Shown: positions 46,596 through 57,644, counted from the stretch's first letter. The stretch: DNA of 64,000 nt from Cepaea nemoralis (GCA_014155875.1 JACEFZ010028136.1:62001-126000), one strand, 5' to 3'. The notes: a model not told the origin generated them from the sequence alone. Numbers and translations: made by a program.

Positions 46596-46910
46596 TTGAA
46601 ACACAATGAAGCAATAATTAGGGCATGCCGAATAAAGCAATGGATTAACAACAAGCACTGGTAGGGGTCTTGTAGAGAGTAAACGTGAATAGCATAAGTG
46701 ATCATGCTTGATAAGGGAAAGAAAGGAAAATATATGGACTTTCTGTAACAGTTTGATGGATGTTTCTATGGTTGGATAGACAAACACACAAGCAGACACA
46801 AAGAGAGAAAAATAAATAGACAAACAATTTAAACGCGTAAACAAAAATGGACTACGAAAAATGCATAATTAATGATTCAAACCACATTATATGAAGTAAA
46901 ATCTGTCTTT
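46596..46910. other. No recognised gene
   Basis: Unique intronic sequence of about 315 bases. Nothing recognised. Confidence 0.45.
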
Positions 46911-46914
46911 TCAA

Positions 46915-47135
46915 CATCAATACTTTGCGACTTCGGGAGCGCATCCAGTGTTGTCGCTAGATGCTCACTTGTCGGGTCGGTGGTCATTGGTTTGAATCCG
47001 CATGAGGGTCGGTTAAATTGACCTGGTCGACTCAGCCTAAAATTTGTACCAGGAAATGAATTGGGAAATAAAGGCGTCCAGTCTGATACTGACAACATCA
47101 CCCACCGAATGTCTATTCGGTCTTTAATAACAACC
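46915..47135 (+). mobile_element. SINE family II copy
   Basis: B box ggtttgaatcc (46989-46999) is followed by the family body: accaggaaatg, gggaaataaaggcg and gatactgacaacatcaccca. It is the best-preserved plus-strand member. Confidence 0.75.
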
Positions 47136-47139
47136 GCGG

Positions 47140-48600
47140 CCAGATTACAGTCAGTCCACAGCCAGATAGCAGTCAGCCCATAGCCAGACCACAGCTAGAC
47201 AACCTCCAGATCACACCCAGACCTCAGCTCACAGCCAGACCATAGCCAGATAGCAGTCAGCCCACAGCCAGATAACAGTCAGCTCACAGCCAGATAACAG
47301 TCAGCCCACAGCCAGACCACAGCCAGATAACAGTCAGCCCACAGCCAGATAGCAGTCAGCCCACAGCCAGATAACAGTCAGACCACAGCCAGATAACAGT
47401 CAGACCACAGCCAGATAACAGTCAGCTTACAGCCAGATAAAAATCAGATCACAGCCAGATAACAGTCAGCTCACAGCCAGATAACAGTCAGACCACAGCC
47501 AGATAACAGTCAGCTTACAGCCAGATAAAAATCAGACCACAGCCAGATAACAGTCAGACCACAGCCAGATAACAGTCAGACCACAGCCAGATAACAGTCA
47601 GCTCACAGCCAGATAACAGTCAGCCCACAGCCAGATAACAGTCAGCCCACAGCCAGATAACAGTCAGATCACAGCCAGATAACAGTCAGACCACAGCCAG
47701 ATAACAGTCAGCCCACAGCCAGATAACAGTCAGATCACAGCCAGATAACAGTCAGACCACAGCCAGATAACAGTCAGCTCACAGCCAGATAACAGTCACC
47801 TCACAGCCAGATAACAGTCAGACCACATTCAGATAATAGCCAGCCCACAGCCAAATCACAACCAGACCACAGTCAGCTCACAACCAGACAACAGCCAGAT
47901 AACAGCCAGCCCACAGCCAGATCACAACCAGACCACATCCAGATAACAGTCAGCCCACAGCCGGGCAACAGCCAGACCACATTCAGAAAATAGCCAGCCC
48001 ACAATCAGATAACAGCCATAACACAGCCGGACCACAGCCAGACCACAGTCAGACAACACCCAGACCACAGCAAGACCGCGACCAGACAACAATAAGACCA
48101 CAGCCAGAAAACAGCCAGACCAGAGTGAGACAACAGCCAGACCACAGCCAGACCACGGCCAGACAACAATAAGACCCACAAGCCATAAAACAGCCAGACC
48201 AGAGTGAGACAACAGCCAGACAACAGTCAGACCACAACCAGACCACAGCCAGACCACAACCAGACCACAGCCAGACCACAACCAGACCACAGCCAGACCA
48301 CAACCAGACCACAGCCAGAAAACAGCCAGACCTGAGTGAGACAACAGCCAGACAACAGTCAGACCACAATCAGCCCACAGTCATACAAATGTAAGACCAC
48401 AACCAGACCACAGTCATACAACAGCCAGACAACATCAGACCACAACTAGACCACAGCCAGACCACAGCCAGACCACAGCGAGACCACAACCAGACCACAG
48501 CCCGCCTACAATCATGCATCAGCCAGACCACAACCAGCCCACAGTCATACAACAGTCAGACCACAACCAGACCACGGCCAGACCACAGCTAGACCACAGG
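47140..48600. repeat. 11/22-bp minisatellite in intron 1
   Basis: Two related regimes occur. From 47140 to about 47820, 22-bp units of cacagccagataacagtcag occur. From 47820 to 48600, shorter units of agccagaccac dominate. Both derive from an 11-bp step. The array ends within about 10 bases of the exon 1 splice donor at 48609. Minus-strand frames rich in GLAVVWLWSG are repeat translations. Confidence 0.95.
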
Positions 48601-48609
48601 TCAACTCAC

Positions 48610-48974
48610 CTGACAACCAGGAACCCTGCTGAGATGGACCCAACAAGTGTCATAATCAACTGAACGAAGAAAACCCAGTTCATCTTCTTGAGATCTGAAC
48701 TGGTCTGACAACCCAAGTCGAAGACAGTTGGTCCCAGAAAGCCAACACAGACTCCAAAACTACCAAAGACACCACAGTAGGTGACGACATATAGCCAATT
48801 GTTGACAAACAATTTGCTGAAAGAGACAACTGAGTCTTGCCTGTGGGTGTGTTGATGGCACTGTAGATCACTCGATTCTTCCTCTGTATAGTTATTGGCT
48901 TTTGACAATTCTTGGTGGTCACCAGCAGCTTCACGCGAAGGAGGGGACTCTGAGATATCATCTGTGAATGTCAT
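48610..48974 (-). CDS. MFSD4-like transporter, exon 1 with start codon
   Basis: The start ATG is at 48974-48972, and an in-frame TAA nine bases upstream fixes it. The coding part is 365 nt and ends gttgtcag/gtgagt (intron from 48609) in phase 2. A hydrophilic N-terminus of about 50 residues (MTFTDDISESPPSREAAGDH...) precedes KLFVNNWLYVVTYCGVFGSF, helix 1 with GVCVGFLGPTVFDLGCQT, then MNWVFFVQLIMTLVGSISAG, helix 2. The FGxCxxFLGPTxxDLxCQT and WVFFxQ patterns are diagnostic of the MFSD4 / NaGLT1 sugar-transporter branch of the major facilitator superfamily. It is the only confident host exon in the region and defines the gene as minus strand. Confidence 0.9.
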
Positions 48975-49510
48975 TATGCATTAGTCTCTGCTCCTCAGTG
49001 CGAGTAAACCCTGTATTATATTGCTTCGTATACTATTTTAGAGCACCTGGCCCACAAATCAACGCTTCATCTGAAACCTAAAATTAAGGGAAATGATAAT
49101 ATCAAAGTGCACTTTGTGTGGATGTAATCATGCAATATTCGAGGCGCATTCGTTCCAAAGCTCCTTAATTGTATCGCCTCGTGTTATATTAGCTGTTCCA
49201 TGAGAGTCTTGTGAGACAGTGATAACAACGTCCTACAAACATTGTTCGAGCACCCGCTTGTCGTGGTGTGTTATTTTGCTCTTCTTAATCGAGATTCTAC
49301 GTATAATCCTTAGGTTTAGAATGGAATAATTACAGAAAGTTGGATATACAAGGTACGATAAATCTACACCAGGAACTATTCTTAGTCTGTTTAGAAAACC
49401 TGCGGCAACTTGAGACAGTTGTTCACATACACCCCTCGGGGAATTAATTTTACTGAACTCAATCACATCAAGAAATAAACAAATAAGGCTTTTACACTTG
49501 AGTGACGTCT
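48975..49510 (-). promoter_or_regulatory. 5' flank of the MFSD4-like gene (no defined promoter)
   Basis: This must hold the 5' UTR and possibly the promoter, or further 5' non-coding exons lie beyond. I see no clear TATA box, CpG-rich stretch or initiator that I would defend, and no repeat family. Confidence 0.3.
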
Positions 49511-49516
49511 GCTACC

Positions 49517-49657
49517 TGTAGCTGAGCTGTCTAACCACAGCACATAGCTATCGTAGCTGAGCTGTCTAACCACAGCACATAGCTATCGTAGCTGAGCTGT
49601 CTAACCACAGCACATAGCTATCGTAGCTGAGCTGTCTAACCACAGCACATAGCTATC
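49517..49657. repeat. 35-bp tandem repeat, 4 units
   Basis: Four near-identical units of tagctgagctgtctaaccac plus agcacatagctatcg. It lies about 550 bp upstream of the MFSD4-like start codon. Confidence 0.95.
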
Positions 49658-49659
49658 TT

Positions 49660-50075
49660 AAAAATTCGCTGAAATATATTACGTTGACTTTCTTCAGACA
49701 AGCTTCTCAGTCCTGACAAATATCGAGTACTCTTTCCCAGTGAATTGTAGAAAAGGTCAGCAAGTTACGGTTTTGGGCAATGCAATAATGTTCGATTGTC
49801 CGTGGCTTGGTTGCTGAAGTCAGTGTCAATGAAGAGAAGCATGTTTATTTCAGACCAACTCCGTACCAGTTTTCTTTTTTACGCCGCTGTGGAGAAATTA
49901 CAGAAACATGCATAAACCTGACGGGAAGAAAATATACAAACATTGTCATCAAATGATTCTTTACATGTTCGCGTGAACTGTCAGTTCGAAAGTTAGCGAA
50001 AAGTGCAATAATTCCTTAAAAGTACTCTCGGCCTGGTGTGAACATATATGTTCACGACACACCCATACAGAGTAG
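49660..50075. other. No recognised gene
   Basis: Unique sequence. Nothing recognised. Confidence 0.45.
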
Positions 50076-50079
50076 TGTC

Positions 50080-51075
50080 ACCAAACATTGTGGGCTTAAT
50101 ACCTTACAATTCATACACATATTTTCATCATGTGCCATGCCGATAAACGTGGAGGGTCATGTTTCACCATCTCACTCGATCACCAGAGTTGTTGATCAGC
50201 TCAGTGTTCTTGTCTCGACCATGCCACGTGACCAAGCCACCCAGGTGTTTACTTCTCTGTCTTCCCCTTGTTCTCTTACCCTCAGTCTTGCCATTTGTCA
50301 TCAAGTTTGCAATTTATTTCTTCTTATAACGTTGCCAACAAAGTGTGACTGCCTACCTCTAATTTCTCTAATCAGTTTACGGTTTTCATTTGTTTCTTGT
50401 AGGACTCGGGTCATTAGTTTTTCTATCTGCCCATGGTATTCTTCGCATTTTCCTCAAAAACCACATTTCCACAACCATCAGATGTTTTTCAGCTTGTCTG
50501 CTCATTATCCAAGCTTCACACCCATGCAAAAGTACAGGTTCTATGTAACACTTAACATTCTTTTTATCATTGCAATTGACATCTTTCCATTGGTCAGTAT
50601 GTTTTCCATCTTGCAAAAGGCCACCTTCGCCATGGCGATTTTTGTTCTAATCTCGTCAAAGCATCTCACATCATATGTTGTGACTGTTCCGAGAGAATTG
50701 TACCGATTCACTTGTTTAAGAATATTCCCATTCATCTGTATATTGCATTGTGATATTTCCTTCTTCCTAGTGACGACCATAATCTGTGTTTTCTTACATT
50801 TTAATTCTAACCCTAGTTGTTCACTGTGTGCAACAACCGCATCTACTAAATGTTGCAGTTCCATCTCATTGTCTGCAATTAATACTGTATCATCCTCATA
50901 TCTAATGTTAATTATGTTACATCCCGCAATGATGATTCCTTTCATATCTTCTACATTTCTGAAAATAGTTTCACTGTACAGAAAAAAAAAAGATCTGAAG
51001 ACATTACACATCCCTGTCGCACGCCTCTCTTAATAGGTTGATATTGACCTACTTCATTATCAATCTTTATGGCAG
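50080..51075 (-). mobile_element. RTE-like LINE fragment, minus strand
   Basis: The minus frame 50541-51011 runs from the end of reverse transcriptase motif B (FLYSETIFRNVEDMKGI) through a mutated motif C (RYEDDTVLIAD, YEDD instead of YADD) to GLELKCKKTQIMVVTRK. A shifted frame 50386-50616 continues with CYIEPVLLHGCEAW and MWFLRKMRRIPW. The remaining 300 bases are the 3' end. It is 5' truncated and belongs to the family at 23700-25905. Confidence 0.85.
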
Positions 51076-51184
51076 CACATATTTTACAAACCCATTAAAT
51101 GTTACCATCTGAAATAAAATGACATACACACATAGAAGCAATCGCCGATAAAGCTCTTGGCCTAAATACAATATTGTCATATAT

Positions 51185-51252
51185 GTGTGTGTGGGTGTGT
51201 GTGTGTCTGTGTGTGTGTGCGCGCGCACGCTTGCTGTGTGTGTCTGTGTAGT
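51185..51252. repeat. (GT)n microsatellite
   Basis: Imperfect gt repeat with a gcgcgcgc stretch. Confidence 0.85.
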
Positions 51253-51335
51253 GTATATCGAAAGTTGGGCGTAATGAGCACCCAACACAACCTCCTTCCT
51301 GCCTCCCTGCTGTGCACTGAAGTAATTCTTCAGTC

Positions 51336-51529
51336 CAGTGGCGTGCAGAGGGGGGTGCGGGGGTGCGACGGCCCCGGGCATCCAGCCGGGAGGGGGCATC
51401 CAGTTAGGAAGAGAGAGGGCAGCACAGTGCAGTCGGAGGGGAAGGAGGAATGAATGAGGTAAAGAACAATTTAGGGGCATCCAATCAAGGGGTTGGCCCC
51501 GGGCATCACAGAACCTCTGCACGCCACTG
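51336..51529. mobile_element. hAT-type MITE, 194 bp
   Basis: Terminal inverted repeats cagtggcgtgcagagg (51336-51351) and cctctgcacgccactg (51514-51529) are perfect complements. The 8-bp target-site duplication cttcagtc (51328-51335 and 51530-51537) is also perfect. The interior has a repeated gccccgggcatc and no coding capacity. Eight-base duplications and a cagtggcg terminus are hAT features. Confidence 0.93.
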
Positions 51530-51769
51530 CTTCAGTCCAACTTCTGATGATGCCTGTCACGTGTCACGTTGGCGTCGTCTTGAACGCTTTCCTTCACTTT
51601 TTCCTCCAGTACACCCTGTAACTGTCTCTTTATGTGACAGAAGTACATTTGTCTGACCCGGATCTCGTTGAGTAATGTTTCCTTCCACTCCAGTTACTGT
51701 AATACTTCTAGATTTTCTTCTCCTGTCATAAACTTCCTCCCAGTCACCTACATTTTTGTGGGACTGCCT

Positions 51770-51930
51770 GGGCGGTCCTCCGTGTCGAAGTGGTTAAGTT
51801 GGTTTGCCAAGCGCCCTGAAGGTTTTGGGTTCAGTTTTCAGATTGTCATCGGGTTCCCCGAGTGCAGTCTGTTTCGGAGATCCTTTTTCTGGAATCCGTG
51901 CTCTGTGTGACTCTTCCAGCTGGCAGTTAG
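51770..51930 (+). mobile_element. tRNA-derived SINE (family IV)
   Basis: The head ggtcctccgtgtcgaagtgg contains an A-box-like gtcgaagtggttaag, followed by a B-box-like gggttcagttttc. It ends near a (ga)n run at 51941-51951. The body differs from families I-III. Confidence 0.5.
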
Positions 51931-52164
51931 CCGATCTGCGGAGAGAGAGAGAGCCAGTTATATGGGATACACCCGGTGCAATGAAGTCGATTATCTTGCC
52001 ATCTAACTCTTGTTGTTATAATCAATACAGTTCCATTTCCAAACCTTTAATATTACCCTAAAGATGTATCCAGGTGCACAATTACATCTCAGTTTTCATA
52101 TTGGCTAGTATGCCCTCTAATCATGACTTTCTTTCCTTGCCTCGCTGTGAGTGCCTATAAAAAA

Positions 52165-52415
52165 TAAAGTTAGTTGCATATCCTTTACAAGACGGAACAG
52201 TCAACCCGGGCATTTTTTGGCTGTTAGTGATTTCTTGACAAGTTTACCTTCGGTAGTTTCCCATTACTTTCTGAAAGACCGGCACCCATACCATTTCATA
52301 AAAACTAACGTAAGGCGGTCTACTGCCAAATAGTCCACAGCTGTGTTTTGAATCCGTGTATGCGGGATTACAAACTGCGTCTGTAACCACTTCGTCAGGG
52401 AGCCGGCCTATCAAT
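52165..52415 (-). mobile_element. SINE family I copy
   Basis: On the minus strand the tRNA-like head ggccggctccctgacgaagt leads into the family body ending near ttgactgttccgtcttgtaa. It is complete or nearly so. No target-site duplication could be assigned because the 43-bp array starts beside it. Confidence 0.7.
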
Positions 52416-52431
52416 ACCCATGCATTTGTTT

Positions 52432-53395
52432 CGTAGTCTCTTTGACCATGCAGTAATGAAGTGTCATTGTCACACGCCACCTCTTTGACCATGCAGTAAT
52501 GAAGTGTCATTGTCACACGCCACCTCTTTGACCATGCAGTAATGAAGTGTCATTGTCACACGCCACCTCTTTGACCATGCAGTAATGAAGTGTCATTGTC
52601 ACACGCCACCTCTTTGACCATGCAGTAATGAAGAGTCATTGTCACATGCCACCTCTTTGACCATGCAGTAATGAAGTGTCATTGTCACACGCCACCTCTT
52701 TGACCATGCAGTAATGAAGAGTCATTGTCACACGCCACCTCGTTGACCATGCAGTAATGAAGTGTCATTGTCACACGCCACCTCTTTGACCATGCAGTAA
52801 TGAAGAGTCATTGTCACACGCCACCTCTTTGACCATGCAGTAATGAAGTGTCATTGTCACACGCCACCTCTTTTACCATGCAGTAATGAAGAGTCATTGT
52901 CACACGCCACCTCTTTGACCATGCAGTAATGAAGAGTCATTGTCACACGCCACCTCTTTGACCATGCAGTAATGAAGAGTCATTGTCACACGCCACCTCT
53001 TTGACCATGCAGTAATGAAGTGTCATTGTCACACGCCACCTCTTTGACCATGCAGTAATGAAGTGTCATTGTCACACGCCACCTCTTTGACCATGCAGTA
53101 ATGAAGAGTCATTGTCACACGCCACCTCTTTGACCATGCAGTAATGAAGAGTCATTGTCACACGCCACCTCTTTGACCATGCAGTAATGAAGTGTCATTG
53201 TCACACGCCACCTCTTTGACCATGCAGTAATGAAGTGTCATTGTCACACGCCACCTCTTTGACCATGCAGTAATGAAGTGTCATTAGTCACACGCCACCT
53301 CTTTGACCATGCAGTAATGAAGAGTCATTGTCACACGCCACCTCTTTGACCTTGCAGTAATGAAGAGCTTTTGTCATACGCCACCTCTTTCACTG
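52432..53395. repeat. 43-bp minisatellite (~22 units)
   Basis: Units of 43 bp (ctctttgaccatgcagtaat then gaagtgtcattgtcacacgccac) with a g/t versus g/a variant (gaagtgtc, gaagagtc) distributed among units. It is very homogeneous. Confidence 0.97.
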
Positions 53396-53399
53396 TTGA

Positions 53400-53935
53400 A
53401 AATCATAACTGAACTGTTTATTTTATGTCAGAAACTCGTTGATACTGTCGAATGGTACTTGGTCGTTCCTTTTTTCTTTCGTATTTCTACCTGATACCTG
53501 CCATCATTGTTCTAGGAATGAACAACTCTTGACTTGTTCAAGAGTCTTTCCATTTACTATAATATTCAAAAGTGACGTGACACCATTTTTGTTTACTAGC
53601 ATAGCTTTTGTTTACTTTGCATTTATGTCTGAGCCATGTGTATTGATTAAATTTGCTCACACACACACACACAGACACACGCACGCACGCACGCACGCAC
53701 GCACACACGAAGAACGAGATGATGATCATAAACTCACGAGTGACATCAAGACATTATTACTTTAAAAAATATTGATTCATTTTTCTGATTATCGTTATAA
53801 CATCAATAGGATTAAGCTTCGATGATCGGCTTAGTAAACTCGCATGGTATACATTCTATACAAGATTATAGAGGCTCTTATAATCTATGCCGATATCTGC
53901 CTCGCGGTGAATACAATGCTATCACCACATATCAC
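53400..53935. other. No recognised gene; (CA)n/(CGCA)n at 53659-53707
   Basis: Unique sequence with one dinucleotide and tetranucleotide microsatellite. A diverged relation of the plus frame 53439-53640 to the 3' parts of the RTE-like family cannot be excluded. Confidence 0.4.
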
Positions 53936-53939
53936 CTTT

Positions 53940-54012
53940 AATCCCAGGTTGGTGCACGATTCTAGTGCACTGTTTGCCGACCTAGTAGTCCTGGGTTCAA
54001 ATTCCTCGGTAG
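53940..54012 (+). mobile_element. tRNA-like SINE head
   Basis: B-box-like gggttcaaattcc (53993-54005) with an A-box-like segment upstream. It is fused directly to LINE sequence at about 54012. Confidence 0.35.
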
Positions 54013-54835
54013 ATCAACCTATTAAGAGAGGTGTGCTACAAAGATGCATATTGTCTCCAGATCTTGTGTCCATGTACAGTGAAACTATGTTTTATAAATT
54101 TAGAAGATACAAGAGGATTCAGCACTGGGGGACGTAACATCAATAATAAAAGATATGCGGATGATACAGTATTGATTGCAGACAGTTAGATGGACCTGTA
54201 ACGTTTAGTAGATATGGTTGTTGTACATAGTGAACATCAAGGGTTAGAATTAAAATGTAAGAAGACACAGATTATGGTTGTCACTGGGAAGAATGAAACC
54301 GTCACAACATCTGATGGGAGATGCCTTGACGAGAATAGAACAAGAATCGCCATGGCGAAGGTAGCCTTTTGCAAGATGGAAAACACATTGACCAATGAAA
54401 AGATGTCAATTGCAACGATAAAATGAATGTTGAAGTGCTACATAGAACCTGTACTTTTGTATGGATGTAAAACTTGGATTATGAGCAGATGAGCTGAAAA
54501 CCATCTGATGGCTGTGGAAATGTGGTTTCTGAAGAAATTGCAAAGAATACCATGGACAGAGAGAAAGACCAATGACCGAGTCCTACAAAAACAAATGAAA
54601 ATCGTAAACTGATTAGAGAAATTAGATGTAGACAGTCACAATTTTGGGACACGTTATGAGAAAAAATAAATTGGATAACTTGGTGACAACAGGTAAGACT
54701 GGGGGAAAATAACCAGAGGAAGACAGAGAAGTAAATACTTGGATGGGTTGGCCACGTGTTATGGTGGAGACAAGAACATAGAGCTGATCCACGACTCTGG
54801 TGATCGTGTGAAATGGTGAAACACGACCGCCCACG
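54013..54835 (+). mobile_element. RTE-like LINE relic, plus strand
   Basis: It reads from motif B (QPIKRGVLQRCILSPDL) through a stop-ridden motif C region to GLELKCKKTQIMVVTGKN and TSDGRCLDENRTRIAMAKVA, then CYIEPVLLYGCKTW with stops, and a 3' end related to 25780-25900. An internal deletion removes the segment between GKNE and TVTTSDG. It is the most decayed of the four copies. Confidence 0.8.
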
Positions 54836-54839
54836 CTTA

Positions 54840-55060
54840 TCGTCATGGTGCATGATGGTGATGGATGACAGGGCAGACATACTAGCAAAGAATGAATCTT
54901 GGCAAGGACAACCCCATACAGCAATAAGTCTAAAAAAAGTCAATTACCTAAGAAGAACTTCAAATAAAGAAATATCGTCGAACGGACGACCAAAAAGGAA
55001 GTATGCACTTATATTGCTGGTTGTGGCCCCAAAGAGAAACAGAACTGCCTGGTAAGGAGA
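54840..55060 (+). mobile_element. LINE RNase H tail relic
   Basis: Plus frame 54813-55055 has DRADILAKNESWQGQPHTAI, matching the final catalytic region (NERADxLAK) and following residues of RNase H domains in LINEs. Upstream parts are missing. Confidence 0.45.
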
Positions 55061-55144
55061 GGCCGAAACACCATATTCGAACTTCGAACGAACACATATC
55101 ACTGGACAGCACTCTGCGTGCGTGTGTGCGTGAGTGTATGTTTG

Positions 55145-55215
55145 TATGAGAGAGAGAGAGAGAGAGAGAGGGGGGGGAGGACAGGAGAGAGATATAGAGA
55201 GCGAGAGAGAGAGAC

Positions 55216-55274
<59 letters not shown>
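55145..55274. repeat. (GA)n microsatellite
   Basis: Long ga dinucleotide tract with a short g run. Flanking frames are repeat translations. Confidence 0.95.
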
Positions 55275-55278
<4 letters not shown>

Positions 55279-55304
55279 TTGAAGAAGGAAACATAGCTGA
55301 GATT

Positions 55305-55480
55305 ATGTTCCGTGAATCCTTGCAAATGTCTGTGCCATGTATCAGTGCCAGTGTTCTGAAGATTTTGCAAATTTGTATACCATATACCAGTACGCATGTT
55401 CTGTAGATCTTTGCAAATGCCTGTATCATATACCAGTAGGCATTTACTATAGGTTCTTGCACATTCTGTTAAGTTTCTTC
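55305..55480. repeat. 46-bp repeat, left part (~3-4 diverged units)
   Basis: Units with agatctttgcaaatg and ccatgtatcagtgcc or ccatataccagtacg. It resumes at 56840 after the LINE. Confidence 0.8.
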
Positions 55481-55494
55481 ATGGACTGGGGCTG

Positions 55495-56825
55495 TTCACT
55501 GTGTCAAAGTGTCAGGTAGTGAGACTAGAGAATGAAGCTATGCAGGTGATACTGGGATGCACAAGGGACACGACAGTTGTGTGTATACCATACATCCTTG
55601 CCATATCCACCAGTGCAAACAGGCACATGGTGCTGCCAGTTAAATCATACCTCCGAATGGCATGCAGACAACAACACCCTCCAGCATGAAGTCCTGGACA
55701 GTTAAGTGTCACAGGCTAGTAAGGGGAAAATCATGAATGACTCAGGCAGAGAACATAATCATGGGACTATGCTTGCTTGAGAACATCGGGAGAGGTACTG
55801 AGCAGTGGCTCAGAATGCCAGAGGAAATGTCAGACCTGTGCAGGGCCATAATAATATTGGATCGGGAATGTAAGGATTGGCCGACAGGCTGCATTGAACG
55901 GGAGGTGCAACAATTGATTCACGACAGTTCGAGACCAGGGAATGTAATCATCTACACGGGTGGTTCTTTGCTAAGAGATGAAAGATATGCCGGGGGGTTT
56001 GTAACGAAGGTTGGTGGACGGTGTTTGTCGCAGAAGAGCCTGGCATATGTTACCACCACATCTAAGTCTGAGAATGGAGGTGGAGGAAGTCACAGGGGCG
56101 TTCCGATGGCTGGAGGACAGCACACGTATGTCAGAATTGTAACGGACTCACGGAGTATGCTGAGAAAGGTGAAGACAGACATGCTTCAGGCAGACTGGCA
56201 GGCTTCAATTCAATTATTAAAAATAGAGCATCAATCGGATGTTTCCCGTGGACATGCTGGTGTTTTGTAAAACGAGCAGGCTGACAGACTGGCTGGGTCT
56301 GTACCACTCAGTGGAGGATTGCCTGGGTCTGTACCACTCGGTGGAGTATTGGCTGGGTCTGCACCACTGGGTGGAGTATAGGCTGGGTCTGAACCACTGG
56401 GTGGAGTATTGGCTGGGTCTACACCACTGGGTGGAGTACTGGCTGGGTATGCACCACTAGGTGGAGTATTGGCTGGGTATGCACCACTCGGTGGAGTATT
56501 GGCTGGGTCTGAACCACTGAGTGGAGTATTGGCTGGGTCTGTGCCACTTGGTGGAGTATTGGCGCACAAGGCAGAGGTGGTTGCGGCTCTTTAGGATCGT
56601 GTGTGTAGTGCAGAGGAACAGATAGATCATCACGGCCTAGAGTGAATGGTGCTGCAGGGAGTGACCTGGCGATCTGGCCGACACTCAGGACTCCGAGGAA
56701 AGGTAAGATGAACACATATTCAGACGGATACCTGTACCATTAGTGTAAGAACTTTTCACTGGCTGTTTGAAGATGAGGATGGAGAACGTATAGGAATATC
56801 CCGAGTGCTATAATGTCGGTTCTTG
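55495..56825 (+). mobile_element. I-superclade LINE relic with RNase H, inserted in the 46-bp repeat
   Basis: Frame 55501-55689 gives the reverse transcriptase end (VRLENEAMQVILGCTRDT). Frame 55737-56270 gives a damaged RNase H: VIIYTGGSLL (catalytic Asp replaced by Gly), RIVTDSRSML, and SRGHAGVL-stop-NEQADRLAG. The C-terminal region resumes after a tandem expansion at 56286-56565. It is 5' truncated and inactive. Confidence 0.85.
56286..56565 (+). repeat. 30-bp tandem expansion inside the LINE RNase H (~9-10 units)
   Basis: Units of 30 bp (ttggctgggtctgcaccact then gggtggagta) start exactly at the codons for the conserved RLAG motif and keep the reading frame, giving repeated decapeptides with LAGSxPLGGV. 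The first two units are the most diverged, which suggests growth from the LINE sequence. Confidence 0.9.
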
Positions 56826-56839
56826 ACTCAACTGAACTC

Positions 56840-57090
56840 AGCTATACCACGCTTCAGTGCCTATGTTAATATAGATCCTTGCAAATAGCTATACCATGTA
56901 TCAGTCCATATGTTAATATAGATCCTTGCAGATATGTGTGCCATGTATCAGTGCCTATGTTATGTAGATCCTTGCAGATATATGTGCCATGTATCAGTGC
57001 CTATGTTATGTAGATCCTTGCAGATATGTGTGCCATGTATCAGTGCTTATGTTATGTAGATCCTTGCAAATAGCTGCGCCATGTAACGGT
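56840..57090. repeat. 46-bp repeat, right part (~5 units)
   Basis: Units of 46 bp (tagatccttgcagatatgtg then tgccatgtatcagtgcctat). Continuation of 55305-55480. Confidence 0.9.
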
Positions 57091-57395
57091 ATGTACATGC
57101 GACTGATTATTACAAATTTATCTGTGTTTTGACGCTTGCGCGAATCGCAAGAATACAATACTTGGGGCTGTGGTGGTATTGTTGATCGTGACAAAGAAAC
57201 ACAAATACGAATTAGAACATCTAGGTAAAGTAAATAAGAAGCAAAAACCAATAAGCAAACGTGTTACATGACAATTATTGAGTTATATCCATGTTTTATA
57301 ATAGGCTATATCATGGCCGACCTCAACAACAAGCAACACAGCACACGGACGCAACAGCTGGAGAAAATCTATAACAGTTTCATATTAGCCAAATA
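57091..57395. other. No recognised gene
   Basis: About 300 bases of unique sequence. Nothing recognised. Confidence 0.45.
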
Positions 57396-57399
57396 ATCT

Positions 57400-57600
57400 G
57401 CCCGTGTCTTTAGATCTGCCAGCCCGCTGGTCACGTGCTCGAGTTCCCATCCAGGCAGATATTTGTTTAATTGATCAGGCTCCCAGGTCGACCCCGCCTA
57501 AAGGGTGCCAGGAAATGTCCCAGGAGGTCAAGTCGGCCGGTGTGATATTGACCTCACCAACCATTGAATGCTGATTGGTCTACACAAATAAGGGTCTAGC
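57400..57600 (+). mobile_element. SINE family II copy
   Basis: Head with B-box-like cgagttcccatcc, then body motifs caggctcccaggtcgacc, gccaggaaatgtccc and gtgatattgacctcacc. Related to 29598-29775 (minus) and 46915-47135. Confidence 0.7.
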
Positions 57601-57644
57601 ACCATATACCCTATACGCCTCGTGGAAGGAGAAATGGCCCTGCA

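Noticed and set aside
47922..48369. Minus-strand frames rich in GLAVVWLWSG as hydrophobic proteins
   Set aside because: They are translations of the 11-bp minisatellite and are intronic relative to the MFSD4-like gene.
55134..55406. RE-rich peptide frame
   Set aside because: It is a (GA)n microsatellite translation.
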